Shown here: positions 16,461 to 24,464 of the stretch, piece after piece
Layout of the letters: every line of letters starts with the position of its first letter
How positions within the stretch are numbered: position 1 is the stretch's first letter
NCBI RefSeq assembly: GCF_009391885.1
Contig: NZ_VZII01000006.1
Location: 1 to 64,000 of the forward strand
DNA: 64,000 nt
Direction of reading: 5' to 3'
DNA from: Pseudomonas sp. MN1F
GTDB lineage: Bacteria; Pseudomonadota; Gammaproteobacteria; Pseudomonadales; Pseudomonadaceae
Notes under the pieces: generated by a model
Told to the model about the DNA's origin: nothing
Database searches by the model: none
What the model saw: the letters and a program-made list of their open reading frames with translations, nothing else
Translations under genes and position numbers: made by a program

Positions 16461-17645
16461 ATGGGTACGTTCCTGAACAACCCGCCTCGGTGCGAGGCCG
16501 CGGCGCTGGATGAGTTCGTCATGCTGCGCCGACAGATCCACGCCGCGCCGGAACTTGGCGGCGACACCCCCGACACGGCCGCATTGGTGGCCGACAAACT
16601 TAAGGCCTGGGGCTACGAAGTGCATCGCAACGTTGGCGGGCATGGTGTTGTAGGCGTGTTGAAGGTGGGCAACAGCCCGCGCAGCATCGGTTTGCGTGCA
16701 GACATGGACGCCTTGCCCATGACCGAGAAAAACCCCTTTGCCCATGCCAGCAAGATCCCCGGTCGCATGCATGCCTGTGGCCATGACGGGCATACCGCAA
16801 TCCTGCTGGCAGCCGCTTCGCAACTGGCGGCCACGCGCAATTTCAATGGCACCTTGAATGTGATCTTCCAGCCGGATGAAGAAGGCCTGGCCGGGGCCAG
16901 GGCAATGCTCGACGACGGCCTGTTCGAGCGCTTTCCCTGTGATTCGGTGTATGCCCTGCACAACATGCCCGGCTTGCCGGTGGGCACCTGCGTGGTGCAG
17001 GCCGGGCCAACCATGGCGTCTTCGCAGCGCGTCAGCATTCGGGTCACCGGCAAGGGTGGCCACGGTGCGATGCCGGAACTTTCGGTCGACCCGGTGATGG
17101 CGCTGAACAGCCTGATCAGCGCCATCCAGACCATCAAGTCGCGCAACCTGAGCGTCGAGGAATACGCGGTCATCAGCATTGGCATGATCCAGGCCGGCAC
17201 GGTCTACAACATCATCCCTGATGAGGCTTGCATGCTGCTGAGCGTGCGCACCGACACGGCCGCAACCCAGCAGAAAATCAACAGCCGCATTGACGCCCTG
17301 GTCAAAGGGCACGCTGAAAGCTTCGGTGTGCAGATCGAAGTGCAGTTCACCCAGTTGGCGCCGGCGCTGTGCAACAGCGACCAGGAGAGCGCATTGCTGC
17401 GTGAAAGCCTGAGGCCGTTGTTCGATGACGGTGCGCTGCTGGACAAGATGCCGAAAAAAGTCATGGGCACCGAAGACTTCGCCTACATGTTGCAGGCGCG
17501 GCCAGGCTGCTACTTCATGCTGGGTAACGGTACCGGCGAGTTCCATGGCTGCTCGGTGCATAACCCGCACTACGATTTCAACGATGCGCTGGTGAAGATA
17601 GGCGCTGAGTGCTGGGTGAAATGGGTCCAGGACTACCTGCGTTGA
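16461..17645 (+). CDS. M20 family metallo-amidohydrolase (hippurate hydrolase-like)
   Basis: A 394-residue zinc amidohydrolase of the M20D group, which includes hippurate hydrolase, IAA-amino-acid hydrolase and N-acyl-aminoacid deacylases. Metal ligands are seen in MHACGHDGH (C106, H108, H111) with the general base pair E140-E141 in FQPDEEGL, plus the dimerisation domain SIRVTGKGGHGAMP and the C-terminal GTEDFAYML. GLRADMDALPM is the family block near 78-87. The start is one base after the MFS stop codon. The substrate is probably an N-acyl or aryl-amide amino acid brought in by the upstream carrier. Confidence 0.9.
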   Translation: MGTFLNNPPRCEAAALDEFVMLRRQIHAAPELGGDTPDTAALVADKLKAWGYEVHRNVGGHGVVGVLKVGNSPRSIGLRADMDALPMTEKNPFAHASKIPGRMHACGHDGHTAILLAAASQLAATRNFNGTLNVIFQPDEEGLAGARAMLDDGLFERFPCDSVYALHNMPGLPVGTCVVQAGPTMASSQRVSIRVTGKGGHGAMPELSVDPVMALNSLISAIQTIKSRNLSVEEYAVISIGMIQAGTVYNIIPDEACMLLSVRTDTAATQQKINSRIDALVKGHAESFGVQIEVQFTQLAPALCNSDQESALLRESLRPLFDDGALLDKMPKKVMGTEDFAYMLQARPGCYFMLGNGTGEFHGCSVHNPHYDFNDALVKIGAECWVKWVQDYLR

Positions 17646-17652
17646 CGTAGCG

Positions 17653-18564
17653 TCAGGCCGCGGGCTGTTGAAACAGCTCGCGGATCACGCCCCTGATCCA
17701 GCGATTGCCACCATCCTGATGATACCGCGCGTGCCAATGTTGCTTGACGGTAAAGCGCTCCACCGCAAACGGGCAGTCATGCAGCCTCAGCCCGTGCATG
17801 TCGGCAAGCGTCTGGCCGATGTGCCGCGGTAGCGTGGCGACCAGGTCGGTGGTGCCGACAATCATCCCCAAGCCGAGAAACCCGGGCAGCTCGAGCATGC
17901 TCCTGCGCTCGATCCCGGCCCGCGCCAGGCCTGTTTCGAGCAGCTTCTGCCCGGTCCCGGCACTGATCTGCACGTGCCCCTCGGCACGGTAGCGAGCCAC
18001 GCTCATGCCATCGCCCAACCGCGGATGCTGTGCGCTGCTCAGGCAAACCCAGTCCTGTTCGAACAGCACCTGTTGATACATGCCCGCGCCAAGCCCGGGT
18101 ACGAAGCCGATGGCCAGGTCTGCCTCACCCGATTCCAGCGCGCGCTCGGTATTGCCATCGATCCGCGCCGCTTCCAGGCGAATGCCCGGGGCATGGCTGC
18201 GCAAATGGTTGAGGATGCTGGGCAGCAAGGTGATATGGCTGGCATCGCTGACACACAGGCGAAAGCGCCGCTGTGCCGTGGCCGGCATGAACTGCGGTTC
18301 CCAGTCGCTCAGGCGGCGCAGCGACTCCAGCACTTCCCGGCACGGCCCTATCAGCTGGTCGGCCCGAGGGGTAGGGGCCATGCCACCCGGCGTGCGCACG
18401 AACAACGGGTCGTGCAACTGCTCGCGCAGGCGCGCCAGCCAAATGCTGATGGTCGGTTGGCTCTGGCCAAGCTGCTCGGCGGCGCGGGTCACGCTACGGC
18501 ACTGGTAGAGCACCTCGAACAACTGCAACAGCTTGGGTTCCGGCAAGGGCTCCAGTGGGGTCAT
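17653..18564 (-). CDS. LysR family regulator, divergent from the AroE/AroQ/CoA-transferase operon
   Basis: A 303-residue LysR-type regulator: helix-turn-helix (RSVTRAAEQLGQSQPTISIW) and a C-terminal effector domain beginning near RRFRLCVSDASH. The sequence resembles the NodD/NahR/LinR side of the family (DPLFVRTPGGMAPTPRAD). Two starts are possible; the ATG at 18564 is chosen, and the one at 18597 would add 11 residues that lie across a palindrome. It is divergent from the operon at 18658, with an 8-bp inverted repeat between them, the usual arrangement for an autoregulated activator. It is convergent with the M20 gene, 7 bp away. Confidence 0.88.
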   Translation of the reverse strand: MTPLEPLPEPKLLQLFEVLYQCRSVTRAAEQLGQSQPTISIWLARLREQLHDPLFVRTPGGMAPTPRADQLIGPCREVLESLRRLSDWEPQFMPATAQRRFRLCVSDASHITLLPSILNHLRSHAPGIRLEAARIDGNTERALESGEADLAIGFVPGLGAGMYQQVLFEQDWVCLSSAQHPRLGDGMSVARYRAEGHVQISAGTGQKLLETGLARAGIERRSMLELPGFLGLGMIVGTTDLVATLPRHIGQTLADMHGLRLHDCPFAVERFTVKQHWHARYHQDGGNRWIRGVIRELFQQPAA

Positions 18565-18574
18565 TATTGCGAAT

Positions 18575-18592
18575 CTCAATAGTGCTATTGAG
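18575..18592. promoter_or_regulatory. LysR operator candidate CTCAATAG-TG-CTATTGAG
   Basis: A perfect 8-bp inverted repeat with a 2-bp spacer in the divergent region. A partly overlapping arm (CTAT at 18585 with ATAG at 18601) extends the symmetry toward the operon. It sits directly before the LysR ATG and 66 bp before the operon start. Confidence 0.65.
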
Positions 18593-18657
18593 GCCATTGT
18601 ATAGCCCAAATAACCCTCGCTGCATAAGGTAGTCGCAAACCACAGGAGGTCTGCGAC

Positions 18658-19605
18658 GTGAAAATCTGCATTCTGGGTGCCGGTGCCCTGGGTTGCGCCA
18701 TTGGCGCGGCCTTGAGCGAGGCGGGGCATGAAACCTGGTTGTTGAACCGTGGCCGTGCGCATGTCGAGGCCATCAACCTGCATGGGCTGCAGGTGCAGGA
18801 CGAACGCGGCGAGCGCCACGTGCGGGTGAATGCCGCGATCAACGCCGAAGACGTCGGCGTGGCTGACCTGGTGGTGGTGCTGGTCAAGTCGTTCCACACC
18901 GCTGAGGCCATTGCCGGCGCCAGCGCGCTGATCGGGCCGCAGACGCTGGTGCTGTCGTTGCAGAACGGCCTCGGCCACGAGGACATCCTGGCCGAGGCGG
19001 TAGGGCGCGAGCGGGTGTTGGCCGGCAAGACCTACGTCGGCGGCGTGCTCCTGGCGCCGGGTGCGATCCGTGCCGGTGTGGCGGGCAAGCAAACCTTCAT
19101 CGGCGAGCTGGACGGCCAGCTCACAGCGCGTGTGCAAGCGATTGCCGCAGCCTTCAACGGCGCGGGGCTGGCCACCACGGTCAGCGACAACATCCTCGGC
19201 ACCATGTGGGACAAGCTGCTGGTCAACGTCGCCACTGGCGCGCTGAGCGGCATCACCATGCTCAGCTACGGCCAGCTGTACAGCGAGCCGCTGCTCGAAA
19301 GCACCGCCAAGGCCGCCGTGGCCGAGGCCATCGCCGTGGCCGAGCGCGCCGGTATCCGCCTGAGCCTGACCAGCCCCGAGGCCGCCTGGACGCTGGCCGC
19401 CGAAGGCCTGCCGGCGAGCTTCCGCACCTCGATGCTGCAAAGCCTGGAAAAAGGCTCGATCACCGAAATCGACTTCATCAACGGCTCCGTCGTGCGCTGG
19501 GGCCAGCGCCATGGCGTGGCCACACCGGTCAACGCAACCCTGGTGGCCTGCATCAAGGGCATCGAACGCGCCATGGCCGATCACCAGAAGAGGGAAAACC
19601 CATGA
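18658..19605 (+). CDS. Ketopantoate reductase family (PanE/ApbA-like) oxidoreductase
   Basis: A 315-residue NAD(P)H-dependent 2-oxoacid reductase family member. The N-terminal dinucleotide fold shows GAGALG (7-12), and the catalytic-lysine region reads LAGKTYVGG. The C-terminal domain has LLVNVATGALSGI and the conserved SMLQSLEKGSITEIDFINGSV in two blocks, both typical of PanE. It starts at GTG behind a strong AGGAGG site. True pantothenate synthesis is unlikely in this setting: it leads a catabolic-type operon and overlaps the next gene by ATGA. It may act on a branched 2-oxo or 2-hydroxy acid. Confidence 0.85.
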   Translation: MKICILGAGALGCAIGAALSEAGHETWLLNRGRAHVEAINLHGLQVQDERGERHVRVNAAINAEDVGVADLVVVLVKSFHTAEAIAGASALIGPQTLVLSLQNGLGHEDILAEAVGRERVLAGKTYVGGVLLAPGAIRAGVAGKQTFIGELDGQLTARVQAIAAAFNGAGLATTVSDNILGTMWDKLLVNVATGALSGITMLSYGQLYSEPLLESTAKAAVAEAIAVAERAGIRLSLTSPEAAWTLAAEGLPASFRTSMLQSLEKGSITEIDFINGSVVRWGQRHGVATPVNATLVACIKGIERAMADHQKRENP

Positions 19606-20000
19606 GCCAGCCAAAAGCCTACCTCGAACATGTCGCGTTCTGGGTGCGGGACATCCAGTGGCATATACGCTTCTTCAGCGAAGTGTGCGGCATGACCATG
19701 CGCGAAGTGCAGGGCGACGTCGAGCGCCCCGCGCAGTACTGGACCCTCGGTGGCCTGCAGTTCATCCACCAGCCGGACTTCGCTGGCCCGGAAGGGCGCA
19801 TGGCGCACCTGGGCATCATGTGCGAGGACCTTGAAGCCGCATTGGCGGCGGCCCAGCGTTTCGGCGTCAGCGAGATGCCCCAAGGGCGTAACTGGCTGCG
19901 CCTGCCCGACGGCCTGGCCGTGGAATTCATCCAGGCGATGCCCGCGCAATGCGTGGCCCAGGCCTTGGCCATCGACCCCCGAGCGCAGGTGCAGGCATGA
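19602..20000 (+). CDS. VOC/glyoxalase superfamily protein
   Basis: A 132-residue single-module vicinal-oxygen-chelate protein. Features are YLEHVAFWVRDIQWHIRFFSEVCGM at the front (split by the first metal-type His near residue 10), AHLGIMCEDL in the middle, and LRLPDGLAVEFIQ, in which the closing Glu ligand is placed as in VOC enzymes. Members act as isomerases, dioxygenases, lyases or epimerases (methylmalonyl-CoA epimerase among them). In an operon with a CoA-transferase and a MaoC hydratase, an epimerase or isomerase role on a CoA ester is plausible but not shown. It overlaps both neighbours by 4 bp. Confidence 0.8.
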   Translation: MSQPKAYLEHVAFWVRDIQWHIRFFSEVCGMTMREVQGDVERPAQYWTLGGLQFIHQPDFAGPEGRMAHLGIMCEDLEAALAAAQRFGVSEMPQGRNWLRLPDGLAVEFIQAMPAQCVAQALAIDPRAQVQA

Positions 20001-20452
20001 GCGTGGTGGAAAAATACTGGGACGATGCCCGCGAGGGCGATGAATGCATCAGCCCCACCTACACCGTGACCCGCGAACGCATCCTGGCCTACGCCGACCT
20101 GACCGGGGACCACACCCCGGTGCATGTCGACGAGGCGTACGCCAACGCCAGCCACTTCGGCTGCCTGGTCGCCCACGGCCTGTTCGGGTTGTCGATTGCC
20201 GACGGCCTGAAGACCCAGTGCGAATACCGTTTCCTGCCGGGCATGTCGCTGGGCTGGACCTGGGACTTCGTGCTGCCGATCAAGGTCAACGATGTGCTGC
20301 ATGTGCGCATGCGGGTGGGGGCGATGCGCCCGAGCAACAGTCGCACGGGCTGGGGCATCGTGGTGCTGCCATCGGAACTGATCAACCAGCACGGCGAAGT
20401 CGTGCAGCGCGGCGAGCACCGGCTGATGGTGCCGCGGAGGGCAGCAGCATGA
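19997..20452 (+). CDS. MaoC-like hot-dog fold dehydratase
   Basis: A 151-residue protein with the (R)-specific hydratase motif: YADLTGDHTPVHVDEAYA supplies the catalytic dyad D38 and H43, followed by ASHFGCLVAHGLFG. Enzymes of this class add water to, or remove it from, enoyl-CoA esters, including mesaconyl- and itaconyl-CoA types. It starts within the VOC stop codon and ends inside the CoA-transferase start (ATGA at both junctions). With the next gene it suggests a pathway on CoA thioesters of an unsaturated or hydroxylated acid. Confidence 0.86.
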   Translation: MSVVEKYWDDAREGDECISPTYTVTRERILAYADLTGDHTPVHVDEAYANASHFGCLVAHGLFGLSIADGLKTQCEYRFLPGMSLGWTWDFVLPIKVNDVLHVRMRVGAMRPSNSRTGWGIVVLPSELINQHGEVVQRGEHRLMVPRRAAA

Positions 20453-21681
20453 GCCAGGCATTGCCATTGGCGGGTATTCGCGTCATCGACTACAGCCACT
20501 TCCTCGCCGGCCCCTATGTCGGGCGCTGCCTGGCAGCATTGGGCGCCGAGGTGATCAAGGTCGAGCGGCCGGGCAGCGGCGATGCCGGCCGCCAGCACGC
20601 GTTCACCCTGGATGACCAGCAGAGCGGTTACTTCCTGCAGCTGAACATGGGCAAGCAGGGCGTCAGCGTGAACATGAAGGACCCGCGTGGCAAAGCCTTC
20701 ATGCAGCGCCTGACCGATTCGGCCGACGTGTTCATCGAAAACTACCGCCCCGGTGCCCTGGACAAGCTGGGCCTGGGCTATGCCGAGCTCGCAGCGCGCA
20801 ACCCGCGCCTGGTGTACTGCTCGATTTCCGCCTACGGCCACACTGGGCCGGACGCCCACCGCGCCGGCTTCGGGCTGATCGCCGAGGCCAAGAGCGGGAT
20901 CATGCAGATGGTCGGCGTGCCCGGCGAAGCGCCGCCGCTGCTGCGCATTTCGCTGGGCGACATGTACACCGGCATCCATGCCGTGGCGGCAATCAATGCG
21001 GCGCTGCTGGGCCGGGTCAGCAGCGGCCGTGGGCAGCACATCGACATGGCCCTGTACGACACGCTGGTGTCGATGCATGAGTACGCAGTGCAGTGCTACA
21101 CGTTGTCCGATGGCAGCGTGCTGCCCGAGCAGACCGGCCATGACATGCCCACCTCGACCTTGTACGGCGTGTTCCGCGCCGCCGATGGCGACCTGGTGAT
21201 CGCCGCCCAGGTCGATGATGCCTGGCAACGCTTTGCCGCCATGCTCGAAGCCAATGGCGGCCCGAGCGGGTTTGGCAGCGATCAACGCTATCACAACCTC
21301 AACGGTCGCAATGCCCATCGCCAGGCGATCCTGGCCGTGGTCCGCGACTGGGTCGGCGCCCGCCAGGTGGCCGATATCCTGCACTTGCTGGACGGCATCG
21401 ACATCCCCAGTGCCAAAGTGCAGCGCATCGACGAGGTGCTCGCCGACCCGCAGATCCAGGCGCGCAACATGGTCATCGAACAGCAGCACCCGCGCTACGG
21501 CACCTTGCGCCTGCCCAACCTGCCGTTCCGTTTTTCCGACTGTGACACCACGATCCACCAGGTGGCCCCGGACCTTGGCCAGCACAACGCCGAGGTGGCT
21601 GCGGCGCTTGGTTTCAGCCCTGAAGAAATCACCGCCATGCAGGCAGACGGTGTGCTGTTCACCCACGGAGATGCACGATGA
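20449..21681 (+). CDS. Class III CoA-transferase (CaiB/BaiF family)
   Basis: A 410-residue family III CoA-transferase, expected to move CoA between an acyl-CoA donor and an organic acid. Conserved N-terminal GIRVIDYSHFLAGPYVGR, CoA-binding ENYRPGALDKLGLGY and the catalytic aspartate region LLRISLGDMYTG (D171) are all present. A downstream fold block is SGRGQHIDMALYDTL. Length is normal. It overlaps maoC and aroE-like neighbours by 4 bp each. It is the likely activation step of this operon's pathway. The acid is unknown; sequence alone does not separate formyl-, succinyl-, itaconyl- or carnitine-type transferases. Confidence 0.9.
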   Translation: MSQALPLAGIRVIDYSHFLAGPYVGRCLAALGAEVIKVERPGSGDAGRQHAFTLDDQQSGYFLQLNMGKQGVSVNMKDPRGKAFMQRLTDSADVFIENYRPGALDKLGLGYAELAARNPRLVYCSISAYGHTGPDAHRAGFGLIAEAKSGIMQMVGVPGEAPPLLRISLGDMYTGIHAVAAINAALLGRVSSGRGQHIDMALYDTLVSMHEYAVQCYTLSDGSVLPEQTGHDMPTSTLYGVFRAADGDLVIAAQVDDAWQRFAAMLEANGGPSGFGSDQRYHNLNGRNAHRQAILAVVRDWVGARQVADILHLLDGIDIPSAKVQRIDEVLADPQIQARNMVIEQQHPRYGTLRLPNLPFRFSDCDTTIHQVAPDLGQHNAEVAAALGFSPEEITAMQADGVLFTHGDAR

Positions 21682-22496
21682 GCGACCGCTATGCAGTGAT
21701 CGGCCGGCCGATCAACCACACCAAGTCCCCGCTGATCCATGGCCTGTTCGCCGAGGCCACTGGCCAGGCCCTGGAGTACGGCGCCATCGAAGGCGAGCTT
21801 GAAGGCTTCGAGGCCCAGGTATTGCAGTTGCGCAGCGAGGGCGGGCTGGGCATGAACATCACCGCGCCGTTCAAGCTGCGCGCCTTCGAGTTGGCCGACC
21901 GGCGCAGCGAGCGGGCGCAGCTGGCACGGGCGGCCAATGCGCTGAAGTTCGAGGATGGCAGTATCTACGCCGAGAATTTCGATGGCATCGGCCTGCTGCG
22001 TGATATCGAGCAGAACCTCGGCGAACCGCTACGCAATCGCCGGGTGCTGTTGCTCGGTGCTGGCGGCGCGGTGCGCGGCGCCTTGCTGCCGTTCCTGCAG
22101 GCCGGGCCGCGTGAGCTGGTAATCGCCAACCGCGACATGGCCAAGGCGCTGACCTTGCGCAACGAACTGGATCATCCGCGGCTGCGCATCAGCCGTTATG
22201 AGGAACTGGACGGGCAAGCCTTCGATATCGTCGTCAACGCCACCTCCGCGAGCCTGACCGGCGAGTTGCCGCCGTTGCCTGCAGGCGTGCTGGGCGGCGC
22301 GCGCCTGGCCTACGAGCTGGCCTATGGCAAAGGCCTGACACCGTTCCTGCGCATGGCGCAGGCGCACGGTGTGGCGCGCTTGGCCGATGGCGTCGGCATG
22401 CTGGTGGAGCAGGCGGCAGAGGCATTTGCCTGGTGGCGCGGGGTGCGGCCTGAAACCCGTGCCGTGATCGATCGCCTGACCATCCCCCTGGAGTGA
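21678..22496 (+). CDS. Shikimate dehydrogenase family (AroE-like) oxidoreductase
   Basis: A 272-residue AroE-fold protein. Seen: IGRPINHTKSPLIH at the N-terminus (shikimate serines replaced in part), the catalytic lysine in NITAPFK (K66), the partner aspartate in NFDGIG (D102, where housekeeping AroE has NTDG), the nucleotide loop GAGGAVRG, and C-terminal GVGMLVEQAAEAFAWW. The NTDG-to-NFDG change and the divergent N-terminal substrate loop suggest a substrate other than shikimate, such as quinate or a related cyclitol acid. It is inside the overlapping operon and 3 bp before the AroQ-like gene, unlike the housekeeping aroE context. Confidence 0.83.
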   Translation: MSDRYAVIGRPINHTKSPLIHGLFAEATGQALEYGAIEGELEGFEAQVLQLRSEGGLGMNITAPFKLRAFELADRRSERAQLARAANALKFEDGSIYAENFDGIGLLRDIEQNLGEPLRNRRVLLLGAGGAVRGALLPFLQAGPRELVIANRDMAKALTLRNELDHPRLRISRYEELDGQAFDIVVNATSASLTGELPPLPAGVLGGARLAYELAYGKGLTPFLRMAQAHGVARLADGVGMLVEQAAEAFAWWRGVRPETRAVIDRLTIPLE

Positions 22497-22499
22497 GCC

Positions 22500-22937
22500 A
22501 TGGCCGCCAATGTCCTGATGCTGCACGGCATCAACCACAACATGTTCGGCAAGCGCGACCCGCGCCAGTACGGCACAGCCACCCTGGCCGACATCGATCA
22601 GGCCCTGCAGGCGCTGGGCGAGGAACTCGGTGCGCGGGTCGAGTGCTTCCAGACCAACTATGAAGGTGCAATGTGCGAGCGCATCCATCGCGCCTATGAG
22701 GACGGGGTGGATGCAGTGCTGATCAATGCCGGGGCCTGGACCCATTACAGCTACGGCATTCGTGACGCACTGGCCATTGTCGAGGCGCCGGTGGTTGAAG
22801 TGCATATGTCGAACATCCATGCCAGAGAGCCGTTCCGCCATCACTCGGTGTTTGCCGAGGTGGTGCGCGGGCAGATCTGCGGGTTTGGCGTCGAGACCTA
22901 CCTGCTGGCGCTGCGTGCGGCGTTGAAGATGCTCTGA
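22500..22937 (+). CDS. aroQ: Type II 3-dehydroquinate dehydratase (AroQ) paralogue
   Basis: A 145-residue type II dehydroquinase, the small dodecameric class that interconverts 3-dehydroquinate and 3-dehydroshikimate. Catalytic residues are in place: R19 and Y24 in GKRDPRQYG, N76 in VLINAGAWTH, H82, H102 in VEVHMSN and R113 in EPFRHHS. The N-terminal strand reads LHGINHNMFG, whereas housekeeping enzymes have LNGPNLNLLG, so the active-site edge is altered. A paralogue devoted to catabolism is likely given the operon. It is the last gene before a short REP element. Confidence 0.88.
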   Translation: MAANVLMLHGINHNMFGKRDPRQYGTATLADIDQALQALGEELGARVECFQTNYEGAMCERIHRAYEDGVDAVLINAGAWTHYSYGIRDALAIVEAPVVEVHMSNIHAREPFRHHSVFAEVVRGQICGFGVETYLLALRAALKML

Positions 22938-22950
22938 CCGTCTCGCTGCG

Positions 22951-22970
22951 GGGGCGGGCAAGCCCGCTCC
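22951..22970. repeat. Short REP-like hairpin
   Basis: GCGGGC (22954-22959), AA, GCCCGC (22962-22967) inside a GGGG-CTCC frame, typical of Pseudomonas REP remnants. It sits between aroQ and the MFS gene and may trim the 3' end of the aroQ message. Confidence 0.6.
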
Positions 22971-23009
22971 GGCAATGAAGGCTCTCCACATTCAGAAGGA
23001 TTTGTCACC

Positions 23010-24422
23010 TTGGCCACCCCCGCAGTCGCGAACCCCTCTCGGCAAACCACCTTGGTCGCCTTGCTGGTGGCCATTACCTTCTTCATGGAAAACCTCGACG
23101 CCACCGTCATCGCCACGGCGCTGCCGCAGATGGCCAGTGACTTCGCCGAGAACCCGGTCAGCCTGAACATCGGCATCAGCGCCTACCTGCTGGCGGTGGC
23201 AGTGTTCATCCCGCTCAGCGGCTGGGTGGCCGACCGCTTTGGCGCCCGGCAGGTGTTCGCCGGGGCCATCGGCCTGTTCACCCTGGCGTCGTGGCTCTGC
23301 GGCCTGGCCGCCAACCTGGAGACCTTCGTCGCCGCGCGGGTGCTGCAAGGCATCGGCGGTGCACTGATGGTGCCGGTCGGGCGGCTGGTGGTGTTGCGCA
23401 CCACCGAGAAGCAGGACCTGGTAAAGATGCTTGCGGTGATCACTTGGCCCGGGCTGGTAGCGCCGGTACTGGGGCCGCCCATCGGCGGGCTGATCGTCAC
23501 CCACCTGTCGTGGCCGTGGATCTTCTACCTGAACATACCGCTTGGCGTGCTGGCCATTGCGGCAGCGTGGTGGCTGATTCCCGCTGGCCGCCCCAGCGAA
23601 GCGCGCCGCTTCGACCTGCTCGGCTTCGGGTTCCTCGCGTCGGCCTGCGCCGCGTGGCTGATCGGCCTGGAAATGCTAGGTTCGCTCGGCGCTGGCAGCC
23701 TGCCCGGCGGGGCGGCACTGGTGGCATTGGGCGGGCTGCTGAGCTGGCTGGCGATTCGTCATTGCCAGCGCCACCCGGCACCGCTGTTGCCATTGGCGGC
23801 CATGGGCATCGCCACGTTCAGGGCCAGCATCGTCGGCGGTACGCTGTTCCGCCTGTCGATCAGCGCCTTGCCGTTCCTGATTCCGCTGTTGCTGCAGGTT
23901 GGCTTTGGCCTGTCACCGGTGGACGCCGGCTTGCTGGTGCTGGCGATCTTCGCTGGCAACCTGGCGATGAAGCCGTTCACCACCGGCTTGCTGCGCCGTT
24001 ATGGTTTCCGTCGCGTAATGCTGGTCAATGGCATGATCGGTGTCGGCTGCATCCTGGCCTGCCTGGGCTTGCAGCAGGGCATGCCGTGGTACTGGATGGC
24101 GCTGGTGCTGTTCATTGGCGGGCTGTCGCGTTCGATGCAGTTCACCACCTACAACGCCGTCGGTTTCGCTGAGGTGCCCAAGCCGCAGATGGGCGAGGCG
24201 TCGACGTTGTTCAGCATGTTCTTCCAGCTGGCGATGGCGCTGGGGGTTGCCGTGGCGGCGCTGCTGCTGCGGCTATCGATGATGCTGCGCGGCGCTGAGG
24301 GCGGGATGACCGTCAGCGACTTCCATTGGGCGTTGCTCGGGGTAGCGCTGATTGCCTGCCTCGCGCTGGTCGATGCCATGCGCCTGCCAGGCAATGCCGG
24401 TGAGCAGGTCTTGCGCACCTGA
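23010..24422 (+). CDS. MFS transporter, DHA2 (14-TMS drug/H+ antiporter-like) family
   Basis: A 470-residue membrane carrier. DHA2 features: MENLDATVIATALPQMA in helix 1 (the D-x-T/S-I/V motif), WVADRFGARQVF in the first cytoplasmic loop, and the antiporter motif C region TWPGLVAPVLGPPIGGLI. It starts at TTG (23010) with AGAAGGA 9 bp upstream. It is on the same strand as the preceding operon, 72 bp after aroQ with a REP between, and could export or import the pathway compound. EmrB/QacA-type drug export is the default alternative. Confidence 0.87.
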   Translation: MATPAVANPSRQTTLVALLVAITFFMENLDATVIATALPQMASDFAENPVSLNIGISAYLLAVAVFIPLSGWVADRFGARQVFAGAIGLFTLASWLCGLAANLETFVAARVLQGIGGALMVPVGRLVVLRTTEKQDLVKMLAVITWPGLVAPVLGPPIGGLIVTHLSWPWIFYLNIPLGVLAIAAAWWLIPAGRPSEARRFDLLGFGFLASACAAWLIGLEMLGSLGAGSLPGGAALVALGGLLSWLAIRHCQRHPAPLLPLAAMGIATFRASIVGGTLFRLSISALPFLIPLLLQVGFGLSPVDAGLLVLAIFAGNLAMKPFTTGLLRRYGFRRVMLVNGMIGVGCILACLGLQQGMPWYWMALVLFIGGLSRSMQFTTYNAVGFAEVPKPQMGEASTLFSMFFQLAMALGVAVAALLLRLSMMLRGAEGGMTVSDFHWALLGVALIACLALVDAMRLPGNAGEQVLRT

Positions 24423-24428
24423 CGGGCA

Positions 24429-24452
24429 TTGCGGCCACCCAGGTGGCCGCAA
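24429..24452. terminator. Bidirectional hairpin between convergent genes
   Basis: TTGCGGCCACC (24429-24439) and GGTGGCCGCAA (24442-24452) form an 11-bp perfect stem in the 42-bp gap between the convergent MFS and NCS1 genes. There is no long T run on either side. Confidence 0.6.
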
Positions 24453-24464
24453 CAACAGCGCTTG

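Noticed and set aside
18658..19605. Housekeeping ketopantoate reductase panE
   Set aside because: It is embedded in an overlapping catabolic operon with CoA-transferase and MaoC, with no pantothenate genes nearby; kept as family-level call only.
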